Positions 24,420-34,228 of a stretch of DNA of 64,000 nucleotides are shown in pieces. Every line of letters begins with the position of its first letter. Position 1 is the first letter of the stretch. This stretch comes from FEB-25 sp963822175 (lineage in GTDB: Bacteria > Chloroflexota > Anaerolineae > Anaerolineales > UBA4823), in contig CAWGGJ010000003.1 in the NCBI GenBank assembly GCA_963822175.1, positions 372,001-436,000 of the forward strand, read 5' to 3'. Both the position numbers and the translations under genes were made by a program. Below the pieces are notes generated by a model. That model had not been told where the DNA came from. It saw nothing but the letters and a program-made list of their open reading frames with translations, and did no database searches.

Positions 24420-25856
24420 TCAGGCTGAAATCTTCTTTTCAGCCCTGCGAAGGATCCGATCTATTTTGTCGCATGTCTCTTCTGGCAATGGATCGATCAG
24501 TGGTTGCGCTAAGATCTCGTTGACCGCCTCTCGTGCCTTGGCGTACATATCAGGTTTTCCCAGGTTTACCCATGCCTCGTAGGTATGGTGGTCGAACAGT
24601 TGCGTTGTCAAAAATTCAGTACTCCGGGCGGCTTTCCTGGTATTCTTGGTACCCAGGAAATGTCCACCAGGTCCGACATGGGCAATATCTTCGTATAATT
24701 CCTTCTCAACAGAGCAATCTACTCCTTCTGATAATCGTTGGATCAGGTGCGATATTTCATTATCCACCACGATTTGTTCCAACACCAGGAGCTGGTCGCT
24801 TTCCAGGACTCCGAACCCGATCAGGATATCTGTTCCAGCAAGAACAGGTGGTATCGTCGTTATCAGCTTTTCGATCACTGCTTCAGGACCGGGTTGCTTC
24901 GCATCTGCAGTGAAACCGGCTCCGCCGGTTGGAAAACCATAATACTTTCCCATCACTGCCAGGGCGGTTGTCTGCAGGCTCATTTCGGGCACACCTGCCA
25001 GGTAAGCTCCGCTGCGAAAATCAACCGTGGCTGTTGAGCTCGCCAGGATCATCGGTCGGCCAGGGTGTGCCAGTTGAAAGATCACCACCGATGAAAGCAT
25101 CTCTGCATTTGCCATGGCGATGTTCGAGTATAAACTGGCTGGTCCCGTGGTCCCATTCACTGGCATGGGCATGCACATTACCGGTAATCCTACTTCTCCC
25201 AACTCGAGGTAGGCATCCAACATTTGGCCATCATGGGTCAGGGGGGCAACCGGGCAATAGATCAAAGAGTATGCATTGCTTTTCCGCAGTGCCTCTTCGC
25301 TACCCATGATGGCAATCAATCCTTCTTCGAGGAAAGGAGCCTGCTCGAGCCGATGAAGCTCGTGCTGCCCGTGTTTGGAGCAGTGTCGTGCCATGTGGAG
25401 AAACTCATAGAGCGCACGGATATCTGCTGGAATATCCGCAGCACAAGTCGGTGCCCATGCCATCACCCCCATATCCATGCGCTGGAAGATGTGCATGGCA
25501 TTCTCAATATCCTTGCTTATGCCGTAACGTTTTTCACCTGTCTCAAAATCCAATGCAAAGGCTGCCGTGCCATCAATGCCGTAGCGTGTATGCGCTGTAG
25601 GCAGTGACAAATTGTATGCCGGGTTTCGCGCTCCTAATATAAATGACTTCGGTGCAGTATTCAGGGTTTGTTGGACAACTTCTCGGGGAATTTTCGCAAT
25701 TTTATCTTCCGCATCAATCTTAATCCCATTCTCTCGTAAAATCTTGGGAGCCTTATCACCATGGAATCGGATTCCAACCTCCTCCAGGATGCGAATACTC
25801 ATGTTGTGAATGCGGTCTTGTTCATCTTCTGATAGAAGTTGGGCTGATAAACGCAT
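24420..25856 (-). CDS. MttB-superfamily methyltransferase, non-pyrrolysine (fourth of four)
   Basis: The product has 478 residues and belongs to the trimethylamine methyltransferase superfamily (COG5598). It has LLSEDEQDRIHNMSIRILEEVGI at the start, RYGIDGTAAFALDFETG, PVNGTTGPASLYSNIA and the late GPGGHFLGTKNTRK motif shared by all four copies. The frame has no internal TAG, so it is not a pyrrolysine enzyme. Members without pyrrolysine demethylate betaines such as glycine betaine, proline betaine or carnitine onto a corrinoid protein. A CGGAGGAATT site precedes the start; the MtgA-like gene follows 36 bases later. Confidence 0.88.
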   Translation of the reverse strand: MRLSAQLLSEDEQDRIHNMSIRILEEVGIRFHGDKAPKILRENGIKIDAEDKIAKIPREVVQQTLNTAPKSFILGARNPAYNLSLPTAHTRYGIDGTAAFALDFETGEKRYGISKDIENAMHIFQRMDMGVMAWAPTCAADIPADIRALYEFLHMARHCSKHGQHELHRLEQAPFLEEGLIAIMGSEEALRKSNAYSLIYCPVAPLTHDGQMLDAYLELGEVGLPVMCMPMPVNGTTGPASLYSNIAMANAEMLSSVVIFQLAHPGRPMILASSTATVDFRSGAYLAGVPEMSLQTTALAVMGKYYGFPTGGAGFTADAKQPGPEAVIEKLITTIPPVLAGTDILIGFGVLESDQLLVLEQIVVDNEISHLIQRLSEGVDCSVEKELYEDIAHVGPGGHFLGTKNTRKAARSTEFLTTQLFDHHTYEAWVNLGKPDMYAKAREAVNEILAQPLIDPLPEETCDKIDRILRRAEKKISA

Positions 25857-25913
25857 AATTCCTCCGAGTCGTTATGTGTATTGCAAAGTTTTTCTGTAAC
25901 CAGATCAAATAGC

Positions 25914-27368
25914 TTAATGTCTTTTATCTCGATCTGCTGCTTTCAATATCCGGGTCAATTCCTCTTTTTGTGTTTCTTCCAATGGCTGGGGGTGATGGTT
26001 TTCCAGGATCCAATCCACTTTCTCCCGCGCCACCTCAACAGGGTCACGATAACCACCTCCCTGGCGTGGTTGACCGGTTAATTGTGAAAATTGGCGACGA
26101 CGTAGATTTACTCGTGTATGCCTGTGTGCCAGGAAATGGCCTCGTGGACCAACCTCCTTTATCACCTCCAGTGCCAGGGCTTCCGGGCTGGTGTCCAATC
26201 CGGCAGCTTCGTTACGTACCCGGTGATAAACATCAGCATCCAGCAAGACTGACTCTGGATATAGCAGCATGCAGGATTCAACCAGGCCTAATCCACTGCC
26301 TGTTTCTGCACCAGTCAGGGCACACAGTAGCAAGGATGATTCAGCCTCTGCTGCTGACTGCCAACCAGGCACCTGGGCATCCGTTCCAAAGACCCCTGCC
26401 AGGGTCGGCACGCCCCACTGGTGAGCTATTTCGGTCCCCAATGGATACAGCAAAGAGCCCTCAAAAGTACTGCTCTGGTAATCCCCCGTCTGGGGGTGCA
26501 TGATTCCCGGCATCATCGAATGGAATACCGGGGCACCAGGATAAGCCATTTGGACCAGGACAAGTGCCGAGACTATCTCCGCATCCGCAGTGACCAGCGT
26601 GCCAGCGATCGTGGCTGGTGCGGTCGAACCCGTGTTCGCCATCGACATAAAACCAACCGGTAATCCAGCTTCTGCAAACAATAGTGCTGATTCCAGCCCA
26701 TCCCGGTCCTGGGCTAGTGGGGCAATGCTGCAAACGAGCAGTGATAGGGGTGGTCGCTGCCGTCGTACTTGCGCGTTACCTGCGATAACATCGGCCATTT
26801 CGATCGCATAACGGGCAGTCCATTCACCCATCACGGTTTCAGATTGCACATGCTTCAGCGTATTGTTTAATGACGCATCCAGCTCATGTAACGGTGCTGT
26901 CTCGTGGAAATCCTGTGCGCTGACAATCGGCCAATAAAATCCAATTGCGCTTAAATAATCGCAGATCCGCGCCATGGTCGCTACATCGTCCTTATTGGAT
27001 GGTCTTCGCTGGCGGGTGACGAAATCGATGGTCTCCACACCACACCCATCCGTCGCACAGAACAGGGATTTTCCGTCCAATTTTAGGTCAAATTCTGAGA
27101 CCCGTGCCCCCATGGTATAAAATCGAGGTGCATGGCTCATCGATTCCATGACCACCTCTTGCGGTAGCTTTACCACCTTGCGGTTGAAATCCACCGATCC
27201 CCCATGTTCTGCATAAATATGGAGTGCCTTTTCCGATGGACAATGGATGCCCACCTGTTCCAGTATCTCCAGGGTGGCGGATTGTAGCTGCCTGAGCTGC
27301 GCATCCTCCAGAATGCGAACATGGTAAGCAGGGGTGATCGGTTGAAGCGCTGGGGTTACGCTAATCAT
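25914..27368 (-). CDS. MttB-superfamily methyltransferase, non-pyrrolysine (third of four)
   Basis: This 484-residue paralogue has TDGCGVETIDFVTRQRRPSNK, ETVMGEWTARYAIEMADVI, NTGSTAPATIAGTLV and GPRGHFLAHRHTRVN. By eye it is much closer to the second copy than to the first or fourth, sharing the TDGCGVETIDF block and the ETVMGE block, so these two are a recent pair. No in-frame TAG occurs. It begins four bases after the stop of the second copy. The substrate is not known; differences in the barrel loops suggest that each copy serves a different methylated amine. Confidence 0.87.
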   Translation of the reverse strand: MISVTPALQPITPAYHVRILEDAQLRQLQSATLEILEQVGIHCPSEKALHIYAEHGGSVDFNRKVVKLPQEVVMESMSHAPRFYTMGARVSEFDLKLDGKSLFCATDGCGVETIDFVTRQRRPSNKDDVATMARICDYLSAIGFYWPIVSAQDFHETAPLHELDASLNNTLKHVQSETVMGEWTARYAIEMADVIAGNAQVRRQRPPLSLLVCSIAPLAQDRDGLESALLFAEAGLPVGFMSMANTGSTAPATIAGTLVTADAEIVSALVLVQMAYPGAPVFHSMMPGIMHPQTGDYQSSTFEGSLLYPLGTEIAHQWGVPTLAGVFGTDAQVPGWQSAAEAESSLLLCALTGAETGSGLGLVESCMLLYPESVLLDADVYHRVRNEAAGLDTSPEALALEVIKEVGPRGHFLAHRHTRVNLRRRQFSQLTGQPRQGGGYRDPVEVAREKVDWILENHHPQPLEETQKEELTRILKAADRDKRH

Positions 27369-27372
27369 CTTT

Positions 27373-28830
27373 CTATCCCTTTCGTAGTTCCTTGTCAGCC
27401 ACTGCCAGGATGCGACTCAGCTCAACCTGCTTTTCAGCTTCAAGTGGTTCCGGGTGATGATTTTTGCGAATCCACTCGACCTTCTCAATTGCCACCTCGC
27501 GCGGGTCACGGTATTTACCATCTGAACCAATTTGATGGGTGATGCCACGCACCAATGATTCGCGGATATGGTTACGGGTATGCCTCTGGCCCAGGTAGTG
27601 ACCCCCAGGTCCAACGGCATGCACTGCATCCAATGCCAAAGTTTCTTCACTCACCTCTACTTCCATCAGCTGGTAACGTGCTCTTTGGTACAGGTCATTG
27701 TCCATGATGATCTGCTCTGGGTAAAGTAACGTATAAGTTTCAGAAAGTCCCATTCCTGTGACGATATCCGCCCCTGCCAGGCCGGCAAGGAACGGATCTA
27801 ACGCTACTTCCGCTGCACCCTGCCATGTACCAGCTTCATGCGAATCAGTCCCATAGCAAGCTCCCAGGGAAGCCATCCCCCAGTGATGTGCCATCTCAAC
27901 GGGTGCATACCTCGTCCGGCTGTCCAGTGAATAGCTCACATATCCACCATTTCGTGGATCGGCCCACGCCTGCATCAGCGAATGAAATACCGGAGCCCCA
28001 GGTGCATGCAGCTGCATCAACACCGCTGCGCTGATGATTTCTGCATCCCCCATCGCAAACGCCCCTGCCAGGGTCGCCGGGGCGGTTGTACCCAAGGTAG
28101 GCATGGCTAGGAACCCGACCGGTAACCCAGCCTCAGCCAGGACCAATGCGCCTTCGATGCCTGCTGTGTCCTGTACCAGTGGTGCGATGGTGCATACCAC
28201 CAGTGAGAATGGTGGTCTGCGGCGCATCTCCTCCCTGTTACCAGCAATCACATTGGCCATCTCTGCAGCATATCGGCATGGGGATTCACCCATCACGGTT
28301 TCACTCTGCACATGTTTCACTGAATTGTTCCAGCATGCATCGATCTCATGCAGGGGGGCAGTTTCACCATGATCCTGTGCACTCACCATCGGCCAGATAA
28401 AGCCAATGGAAGGCAGGTAATCAGCCACTTTTGCCATCTCACCCACATCAGATTTTCGGGATGGGCGACGCTGTCTGGTATCAAAGTCGATCGTTTCCAC
28501 TCCGCACCCATCTGTGGTGAAATACGTTACCCCTTCTGCTAATTGCAGGTCATATGCAGGCTGGCGTGCACCAAGTGAGAAAAACCTGGGGACAGTGGCC
28601 AATGCCTTGAATACAAGGTCTGGTTTCAATTTCACGATCTGCGTGTCCCAATCAACCTGCGCTCCATGTTCCGCAAAGATTTTTAAAGCTTTGTGGGATG
28701 GAAACTTAACCCCGGTGCGTTCCATGATCTCCAAGGTGGCACTTTGTAAGTCATCCAGTTGTTTATCAGATAGAAATCGCAGCCGATAGGTAGTCCGTAA
28801 TGGTTCTAAAGGTGGGAGTTGGTTTGTCAT
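27373..28830 (-). CDS. MttB-superfamily methyltransferase, non-pyrrolysine (second of four)
   Basis: The 485-residue product has LQSATLEIMERTGVKFPSHK, TDGCGVETIDFDTRQRRPSRK, TLGTTAPATLAGAFA and GPGGHYLGQRHTRNH. It forms a close pair with the third copy. A GCGGAG site precedes the ATG at 28830, and 83 bases separate it from the first copy, the widest gap between the methyltransferase genes. There is no pyrrolysine codon. Like its neighbours it needs a partner corrinoid protein, and no such gene is present in this window. Confidence 0.87.
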   Translation of the reverse strand: MTNQLPPLEPLRTTYRLRFLSDKQLDDLQSATLEIMERTGVKFPSHKALKIFAEHGAQVDWDTQIVKLKPDLVFKALATVPRFFSLGARQPAYDLQLAEGVTYFTTDGCGVETIDFDTRQRRPSRKSDVGEMAKVADYLPSIGFIWPMVSAQDHGETAPLHEIDACWNNSVKHVQSETVMGESPCRYAAEMANVIAGNREEMRRRPPFSLVVCTIAPLVQDTAGIEGALVLAEAGLPVGFLAMPTLGTTAPATLAGAFAMGDAEIISAAVLMQLHAPGAPVFHSLMQAWADPRNGGYVSYSLDSRTRYAPVEMAHHWGMASLGACYGTDSHEAGTWQGAAEVALDPFLAGLAGADIVTGMGLSETYTLLYPEQIIMDNDLYQRARYQLMEVEVSEETLALDAVHAVGPGGHYLGQRHTRNHIRESLVRGITHQIGSDGKYRDPREVAIEKVEWIRKNHHPEPLEAEKQVELSRILAVADKELRKG

Positions 28831-28913
28831 TGGGTTTTTCTCCGCGTAGTGGTTTTGTGTTTTTGGATCAAATATCCAGATGATTAATTATGAACTATAC
28901 TTTTTTCATATTT

Positions 28914-30344
28914 CTATGGTTGGGTTCGAGCCCTTTGCTCCAGTATTTTCAGCTCTCGCTCTGCATAGTCTGGTAATGGCATGGGTTGCCTTTTGGAAAC
29001 TAATTCCTTGATATACTGGCGAATTTCATCCAATAAATCTGGAGAGCCTGCGTTCATCCAGGCATCATACGCTCCGTGATGCCCTATCCTGCTGTAATAT
29101 ACTTCACCAGAGTGCACAGCTTTTCGGGTAGAGCTCTGTGCCAGGTAGTTCCCGCCTGGTCCAAGGGTGGCCATCACCTCCCCCAACCACTTTTCTGCAC
29201 CACTACCGATTCCAAGGCTCATGCGTTTGCATCGCCGGATGACCTCCAAATCGATGATCAATTGTTCCGGGCTGAAAATAGTTGCGCCTCCCAGCAGACC
29301 AGGCGCAACCAGTAAATCTGGACGGCTTAGAATGGGTAATGTATAGTTTAGCGCACGCTCATAACCAGCCTGGATGGATGGAATGGATTGATCAGTCCCC
29401 CCCACGCTTGCTTCCACCGGAAGCTGGTACATCCTGGCGATCTCGGTCACCGCAGCCCCCAGTAAAGAATGCTCAACCTCTCCACCCCCATACCTGCCTG
29501 AGTGCATATCGGTAATCCCAGGTGCAGCTGCATAGATAAATGGTGTTCCCGGCGCGGCCGATTGAACCAGGCACAGCATGGCCAGCGTCTCGCAATTTGC
29601 CAGGATGAGCTCTGAGATCAATGAAGCCGGACCTGATAAGCCAAAAAGTGGCATGGTCATGACCGCCAATGGGATGCCCCAATCCAGGGTTTCCAGGTAT
29701 GCGTCGGTATACTCGGCTTCGATCATGAGCGGAGAGGCTGGGCATAGGATGAAAGACACCGGGAGGGTCTTCTTGAACTCCTCTCGGCTGCCAAACACCA
29801 CCTGGAATACCTCCAGCATCCATCGGCTCTCTTCAGGAGTCGTGGTTGCATCTTGGATGTGCTTGGAAAAATTCTGGAATATAGCTTTCCAATAGGCGAC
29901 TGTCTCTGCGGGTGAATGCCCCCAGCACCCTTCGATCACACTCCAATATACATCGATGTCATCCAGGATATCACCCAGGCGGGTTGCCAGGTACCAGTCA
30001 TCCCTGGTTGCTGGACGGCGTGTTCCGCTTTCAGCGTCATAGGTATAGATCGCCCCTCCGTCCAGGATCACGCTGCACTGACCCTGGTTCATACTTATCC
30101 ACTTGTCCTGCCGTCTTGCCCCCAGTTTGAACTCTTTAGGTGCCAGCCTGATACATTCCTCCACCAGCTTGCGCGGGAAGCGAACGATGTGGGTCACCTC
30201 ATCGACCTCTGCCCCGGCACGGTTTAGAATACCTCGGCCTTTAGCGGTATCAATACGCAAACCGGTGGTAGATAATATTTTTATCGTCTCTTCATAGATC
30301 CGTCCGCATTCATCATCGGACAAAACCCGTAGTGCTGTTTCCAT
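28914..30344 (-). CDS. MttB-superfamily methyltransferase, non-pyrrolysine (first of four)
   Basis: The 476-residue product has VLSDDECGRIYEETIKILST, VILDGGAIYTYDAESGTRRP, MPLFGLSGPASLISELI and GPGGNYLAQSSTRKAV. It is closer in style to the fourth copy than to the middle pair. Its ATG shares one base with the stop codon of the upstream permease gene, a tight coupling that ties the importer to the methyltransferases. No in-frame TAG is present. Confidence 0.87.
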   Translation of the reverse strand: METALRVLSDDECGRIYEETIKILSTTGLRIDTAKGRGILNRAGAEVDEVTHIVRFPRKLVEECIRLAPKEFKLGARRQDKWISMNQGQCSVILDGGAIYTYDAESGTRRPATRDDWYLATRLGDILDDIDVYWSVIEGCWGHSPAETVAYWKAIFQNFSKHIQDATTTPEESRWMLEVFQVVFGSREEFKKTLPVSFILCPASPLMIEAEYTDAYLETLDWGIPLAVMTMPLFGLSGPASLISELILANCETLAMLCLVQSAAPGTPFIYAAAPGITDMHSGRYGGGEVEHSLLGAAVTEIARMYQLPVEASVGGTDQSIPSIQAGYERALNYTLPILSRPDLLVAPGLLGGATIFSPEQLIIDLEVIRRCKRMSLGIGSGAEKWLGEVMATLGPGGNYLAQSSTRKAVHSGEVYYSRIGHHGAYDAWMNAGSPDLLDEIRQYIKELVSKRQPMPLPDYAERELKILEQRARTQP

Positions 30345-31258
30345 TACACCTCGCCCATTTTTGTCAGCACTTTATGCGGGTCGAAGGCATCGCGCAGTCC
30401 ATCTCCTATATAGTTGATCGATATCACCGACAGGAAGATCATTAACCCGGGGAATATTGCCAGCCAGGGATATTGCACCAGGTACTCTTGCGCATTACTG
30501 AGCAAGTTACCCCAGGATGGTGTGGGGGGCTGGATACCAAATCCGAGGTAACTCAGTCCCGATTCTTCCAATATGGCATACGCAATCTCCAGCGTTGCTT
30601 CAACGATCACGGGGCCGATGGCATTGGGAAAGATGTGCAACGCAATGATGCGAAAATTCGAGCCACCCAGGGCACGTGTGGCTGAAACAAAATCCATTTC
30701 CCGTATGGTCAGGTAGGATGCTCGAACCAGGCGTGCCGTGAACATCCATGCTAGGATTCCAATAACAAAAGCGATGGTCAGCACTGGGTTACTCTTTAAG
30801 AATGGTGCATCCACTTCCCGTAGAATAGCACCTAATAAGATCAACACCAGCAACGATGGCAGGGCTAATGCTGCATCCGTGATGCGCATCAGGATATTAT
30901 CGATCCTGCCACCAAAATAGCCAGCAATTGCCCCGACTGGCACGCCAATTACCAGTGTGATCACCATTACAGAGAATCCCACCGCCAGCGAGACCCTTCC
31001 ACCGTAGAGCACACGAGTCATTAGGTCTCGTCCAAGTGCATCCGTCCCCATCGGATGTTGCAGGGATGGCGATTGGTATCTTTCGCTTAAATTTGATTTA
31101 TATGGATCATAAGGTGAAAGGAAGGCAAGGGTACATGCCAGGACGATGCAGCTCAGCACAATACAGCCCATGATTGCACCGGGATGCCTGCGGAAGCGCC
31201 TCCAGACTAACTGGCGCATGGTTAATTCTTTGGGCATTTGTGCTGCGATGTTAATCAT
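30344..31258 (-). CDS. ABC importer permease, OppC/DppC type
   Basis: The product (304 residues from the ATG at 31258) has an N-terminal cytoplasmic segment, a first membrane helix (MGCIVLSCIVLACTLAFL), the family's periplasmic YQSPSLQHPMGTDALGRDLMTRVLYG motif and a C-terminal five-helix core with the EAA-type loop (FVSATRALGGSNFRII). It pairs with OppB to carry peptides or related solutes. A TTG at 31276 is in frame but 31258 is ATG and overlaps oppB by only eight bases. The stop overlaps the first MttB start by one base. Confidence 0.9.
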   Translation of the reverse strand: MINIAAQMPKELTMRQLVWRRFRRHPGAIMGCIVLSCIVLACTLAFLSPYDPYKSNLSERYQSPSLQHPMGTDALGRDLMTRVLYGGRVSLAVGFSVMVITLVIGVPVGAIAGYFGGRIDNILMRITDAALALPSLLVLILLGAILREVDAPFLKSNPVLTIAFVIGILAWMFTARLVRASYLTIREMDFVSATRALGGSNFRIIALHIFPNAIGPVIVEATLEIAYAILEESGLSYLGFGIQPPTPSWGNLLSNAQEYLVQYPWLAIFPGLMIFLSVISINYIGDGLRDAFDPHKVLTKMGEV

Positions 31259-32348
31259 AATGGATGCGAGGATCAAGTCTAGCGTATACGATATCAGCCA
31301 GTAGGTTTGATAAGATGACTATCAGGGTTAAAATCGTCAGAATCGCCATCAGCATTGGGTAATCGCGATCGATTGCTGCCTGGTAATATAAACGACCCAT
31401 GCCCGGCCATGAGAATAGGATCTCAACATATAGGGAACCTGCAAAGATAAAGGGCAGATCCAGGGCAAAGATGGTCACCAGGGGCAGGAGTGCGTTGCGC
31501 AGTGCATGCCTGAAATACACTTTGTTCATGGTTAACCCTTTTGCGCGTGCCGTGCGAACATAATCTTGATGGATCACATCCAGCATGCTCGAGCGTAAAA
31601 ACCGTGAGTACCAGGTTACCCACCCTACAACGCCCATGGTTACAGGGAGGATCAAGTGTTTGGTCCAGTCAACAACCGAGAAGGCGGCACCCTGGGTATA
31701 CATACCTCCAGGTGGCAGTAATGGACCGCCAGTGACAGGGTTATCCAGCCAAACATAAAAAATTAATATCAATATCAAACCCAGCCAAAACTCAGGGATT
31801 GCCTGCCCAATGAAAGACAGCGTGGTGACGATGATATCAAAAACCGAGTACTGTTTAACAGCCGATATCACCCCTACGGGTATGGCTATGATTGCCACAA
31901 CAAATAAGGTCACCGACATCAGGTATGCAGAATTTTTAAAGGCAGTCTTGATCGAATCCAGGACTGGCTGACGCGTGCGATAGGAGTTACCAAAATCGCC
32001 CCGTAAAACTCCTTCTCCGACTCCTGTGCTTAAAGTAAGCAGGTAACTGCGAGGATCTAAACATTGAGCAATGGGTGTAAAAATACCGGCGCTTGTCTGT
32101 GGTAATTCTTCAACTGTCTTTGTCCAATCATTACCGATCAGCCAATAAACATATCTTACACAAACAGGTTTATCCAGCCCAAATTGGCGTTTCAGGATCG
32201 CTATTTGCTCAGGATTCAAACGCTTGGAAGTCCCCCTTCCAGCCAGTGGGCCACCAGGTGCCAGGTTGACTAAACCATACAAGGCAATGCTGATGATGAA
32301 CAACAGCGGGATTGCTTGCAGCAGTCTTCTGACTACATAGTGGCCCAC
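31251..32348 (-). CDS. ABC importer permease, OppB/DppB type
   Basis: The 365-residue product opens with the OppB-type VVRRLLQAIPLLFIISIALYG helix, followed by LAPGGPL and a large external loop. It then has five helices with the EAA loop (YVRTARAKGLTMNKVYFRHALRN). The start is a GTG at 32348 with a weak AAAGG site; no better ATG gives the conserved N-terminus. It lies 36 bases after the binding-protein gene. The ATPase genes (oppD, oppF) that should complete the importer are not in the operon. Confidence 0.9.
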   Translation of the reverse strand: MGHYVVRRLLQAIPLLFIISIALYGLVNLAPGGPLAGRGTSKRLNPEQIAILKRQFGLDKPVCVRYVYWLIGNDWTKTVEELPQTSAGIFTPIAQCLDPRSYLLTLSTGVGEGVLRGDFGNSYRTRQPVLDSIKTAFKNSAYLMSVTLFVVAIIAIPVGVISAVKQYSVFDIIVTTLSFIGQAIPEFWLGLILILIFYVWLDNPVTGGPLLPPGGMYTQGAAFSVVDWTKHLILPVTMGVVGWVTWYSRFLRSSMLDVIHQDYVRTARAKGLTMNKVYFRHALRNALLPLVTIFALDLPFIFAGSLYVEILFSWPGMGRLYYQAAIDRDYPMLMAILTILTLIVILSNLLADIVYARLDPRIHYD

Positions 32349-32384
32349 TAGTTTTCGACCTTTTTGTTTACGCTATCTCATCAG

Positions 32385-34160
32385 TTATTTAAGTGTCCAG
32401 TTCGCTGAGTTCCAGGTCACGATCTCATTGGCATTGGAAATCACACCCTGGAGCCGGGTCGAATGCGCATTGGCATCCACTGTGGTGAATAATAGTAATT
32501 CCGGTAAATCTCGATTCAAGATGGTTGCCATCTGGCAGAAAACGTCTTTACGCACATCCTCATCGAGGGTGTATGCCTGGTCAACCAGGTCATCGATCTC
32601 TGGGTTCATATATCTGCCGTAGTTTAAACCATAATCAGGTTCTGCTGCCGCAGTAGTATAGTAGCCCCACAGGAAATCGGTCGGATCACTGCCGGAATAT
32701 CCATCATCCCAGATATCGAAATCAAAATTACCGGATTGTTCGATCCCACCGTTTTCTGTAGACTCCCAAAGGACAGTACCCTCAACCCTAGAAATGGTCA
32801 GCTTGATACCGAGCTCACCAAGTTGTTCGGCGATATATTCCTGGGTCAGATCGAGGGTTTCTCCATACTCTGAATAGGTGATGAACTCCATCTCCATGGG
32901 ATAACCTTCTTCAGCCCCGGTGGTACAACCATGGCATTCACGCACACCATCTCCATCCTGGTCGATCCAGCCGGCCTCTTCCAACAAGGCTTTTGCTGCA
33001 TCCGGATCGTAAACTGGCTTAGGGACGTCACATACATCATAGGGTGGACGGAAGAACTCAGTCCACACCTGCTTGGCATAGCCAAACCAAAATGTATCCG
33101 CAATCGTTTGCGTATCAATCGCCATCTGGATCGCCTGGCGCACGCGTAGATCTGAGTTTATTGGATGAGGTGAGGCAACAGGATCCGTTGTGCCCTTGGC
33201 AGCCAGATTAAAGAAGATCCTCATTACCCAACGATCAACCGTGCTTAAACTGACTTCGACATTTGGCTCATCTTGTAGCTCAAAAACAATATTCTCAGGA
33301 GTCCACATATCCAGGTCAGCATCCCCATTGATCAGCATTTGTTTACGTACTGCTTCGTCGGGAATGATCTTGGCCACAATTACATCGATCGTCGGTTTGC
33401 CTGGTTCGTAATAATTGGGGTTTTTCGAGAAGGTCAGGTGATCATTCTGCACCCATTCATCGAGAACATATGGGCCATTGCTCAATGGATCCAGTCCGCA
33501 ATCCCAGGCAGCAAATCCCTGCTCTGCGTCGCAGTAATGTGCTGGCCAGATGACCATCAGGTAGCCTCCGAATTGGGTCAGGTAACCTGGATAGATCGCA
33601 TTGTAGTGCACCACAACCGTGTAATCATCGACCTTTTCCACACTGTCCACGTAGTCGATCCCGGGAATCCAATACCCCGTTTCTGGGTCAACGACAGCCT
33701 CATAGGTAAAAACCACGTCATCCGCACTAACTGGAGTGCCATCTTCCCACATGATGTCCTGCCGCATCTTCCAGGTCACATCCATCACCCCGTTTTCTTC
33801 ATCGATCACCACACCCCCATTATCCACGGTCGGTAATTCTAATGCCAGCTCCGGGAAGGCGTTTCCTACCTCATCTACGTCTGCCAGTCCCAGCATGGTC
33901 AGCTCCATCACCAGAATATCAAATCCACTTTGATTGACGGCGCCATTAAATGTTGGTGGATCTTCTGCAATGACGATCGTTATTTGCGTTTTTTCCGGTA
34001 CTGTAGTGGGAGCTGGTTCCTCCGTCACCACTTCTTCAGCCGGCTGGGTGGCTGGCGCTTCCCCTGTGGGTGCTTCAGTTGGAGTGGAGCACCCGGCTGA
34101 TATCAACCCGATCAATACCAATACCGTTGCTATTGTGAACCACCATGATTTATTTTTCAT
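32385..34160 (-). CDS. ABC importer substrate-binding lipoprotein, family 5 (OppA/DppA type)
   Basis: The product (591 residues) has a type II signal (LVLIGLISAGC), a Thr/Glu/Pro-rich linker (about residues 25-55) and a family 5 binding domain. The domain signature is DVTWKMRQDIMWEDGTPVSADDVVFTYEAV, with later blocks LSNGPYVLDEW and HPINSDLRVRQAIQMAID. Family members bind oligopeptides, nickel or other solutes. Here the operon suggests a methylated amino acid, betaine or methylated peptide. The ATG at 34160 is preferred to 34169 because the AGGAG site would touch the latter. It lies 68 bases after the dehydrogenase gene. Confidence 0.9.
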   Translation of the reverse strand: MKNKSWWFTIATVLVLIGLISAGCSTPTEAPTGEAPATQPAEEVVTEEPAPTTVPEKTQITIVIAEDPPTFNGAVNQSGFDILVMELTMLGLADVDEVGNAFPELALELPTVDNGGVVIDEENGVMDVTWKMRQDIMWEDGTPVSADDVVFTYEAVVDPETGYWIPGIDYVDSVEKVDDYTVVVHYNAIYPGYLTQFGGYLMVIWPAHYCDAEQGFAAWDCGLDPLSNGPYVLDEWVQNDHLTFSKNPNYYEPGKPTIDVIVAKIIPDEAVRKQMLINGDADLDMWTPENIVFELQDEPNVEVSLSTVDRWVMRIFFNLAAKGTTDPVASPHPINSDLRVRQAIQMAIDTQTIADTFWFGYAKQVWTEFFRPPYDVCDVPKPVYDPDAAKALLEEAGWIDQDGDGVRECHGCTTGAEEGYPMEMEFITYSEYGETLDLTQEYIAEQLGELGIKLTISRVEGTVLWESTENGGIEQSGNFDFDIWDDGYSGSDPTDFLWGYYTTAAAEPDYGLNYGRYMNPEIDDLVDQAYTLDEDVRKDVFCQMATILNRDLPELLLFTTVDANAHSTRLQGVISNANEIVTWNSANWTLK

Positions 34161-34228
34161 TTTCTTCATCTCCTCTCAATCTATTTTGAACAGGTCGCTG
34201 ATGAAATTTATATTGACGTAATCTATGG

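Noticed and set aside
28922..28933. tRNA-like T-loop sequence GGGTTCGAGCCC
   Set aside because: It is the 3' end of an MttB coding frame, and no acceptor or anticodon stem surrounds it.
24420..30344. Pyrrolysine-containing MttB genes
   Set aside because: All four genes read through at full length without any in-frame TAG, so amber decoding is not needed.
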